Positions 13,980 through 14,228 of a stretch of 14,228 nt of DNA are shown piece after piece (positions within the stretch are counted from its first letter, which is position 1; the number at the start of each line of letters is the position of its first letter). The position numbers were made by a program, and so were the translations under genes. Below the pieces are notes generated by a model. It worked only from the letters and a program-made list of their open reading frames with translations. It was not told where the DNA came from and made no database searches. Location of the stretch: NCBI GenBank assembly GCA_029859385.1, contig JAOUDF010000046.1, forward strand, positions 1-14,228, given 5' to 3'. Source of the stretch: Nitrospirota bacterium (lineage in GTDB: Bacteria; Nitrospirota; JAOUDF01).

Positions 13980-14228
13980 GTGAAAGAACAGTTGAAGCTG
14001 CTGGTCAGTCTGCAGAAGATTGACATCAGGGTGCACCAGCTAAAGAAAGAGAAGGCGAAGATTCCCGGCATGGTGGAAATGGTGAAGGGCCCCTACAACC
14101 AGTGCGCTCGTGAGCTGGAAGAGGCCAGGGCCAGCCTTGCGGGACTCGAGAAGGAGAAACGCGACAAAGAGACGCGGCTCAAGGATGATTCGGAGCTGCT
14201 GGAACGCCTCAAGGGCGTCTGGCCGAAA
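13980..14228 (+). CDS. Coiled-coil protein, probable C4-type zinc-ribbon (CT398-like) family, 3' end cut off
   Basis: The frame from GTG 13980 is open for 83 residues to the window edge, so the protein is partial. AGGAGG at 13966-13971 lies 8 bp before the GTG, an excellent ribosome-binding site that decides the start. The visible part is almost wholly charged coiled coil: EQLKLLVSLQKIDIRVHQL, an IPG break at 28-30, then ELEEARASLAGLEKEKRDKE. This matches the N-terminal helical hairpin of the CT398/zf-RING_7 family, whose C-terminus carries a four-cysteine zinc ribbon; that end is not in the window. The family's biochemical role is poorly known; nucleic-acid binding has been suggested from its fold. 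The call rests on the helical pattern and on gene order, which I associate with Geobacter relatives. Confidence 0.7.
   Translation, partial: MKEQLKLLVSLQKIDIRVHQLKKEKAKIPGMVEMVKGPYNQCARELEEARASLAGLEKEKRDKETRLKDDSELLERLKGVWPK

Overview
The window reads as core chromosome of a Gram-negative, GC-rich deltaproteobacterium, most likely a Geobacter-type member of Desulfuromonadales. This rests on the order rpsU - yqeY - mutS2 - dnaG - rpoD - tRNA(CAU) - coiled-coil/zinc-ribbon gene, on a long MlaD with a beta-rich tail, and on overall protein character. The genus is inference; no marker such as 16S rRNA is present. I see no phage, insertion sequence, CRISPR array or other mobile DNA, and codon use looks even throughout.

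Layout: (1) 1-720, minus strand: endonuclease IV (nfo), cut off by the left edge. It is divergent from (2) a co-directional plus-strand block at 820-6570: a UMF1/Atg22-like MFS permease, alanine racemase (alr), and the phospholipid-transport genes mlaE, mlaF and mlaD. Gaps are mostly under 125 bp and there is no strong terminator until the end of mlaD, so this may be one operon with a peptidoglycan and outer-membrane theme. (3) 6571-6845: a gene-free stretch of 275 bp holding hairpins behind mlaD and a good sigma-70-type promoter for the next block. (4) 6846-13715: an expanded macromolecular-synthesis operon: ribosomal protein S21, YqeY, MutS2, DNA primase and the primary sigma factor, with a terminator-like hairpin after yqeY and an internal promoter before rpoD. 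(5) 13717-13948: promoter, tRNA with anticodon CAU, and a strong intrinsic terminator. (6) 13980 to the right edge: the start of a CT398-type coiled-coil/zinc-ribbon protein.

Functionally, the first half serves DNA base-excision repair and the cell envelope; the second half links translation (S21, tRNA, YqeY), replication initiation (DnaG), recombination or ribosome surveillance (MutS2) and transcription (sigma-70).

The most notable item is MlaD: one polypeptide with an inner-membrane anchor, an MCE domain, a roughly 190-residue helical stalk with degenerate repeats and a C-terminal domain that looks like outer-membrane beta-strands. Together with the absence of mlaB and mlaC beside it, this suggests a one-piece trans-envelope lipid bridge. 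I found no clearly undescribed system; the other findings concern regulation, start sites and a tRNA whose identity (Met or lysidine-Ile2) is open.
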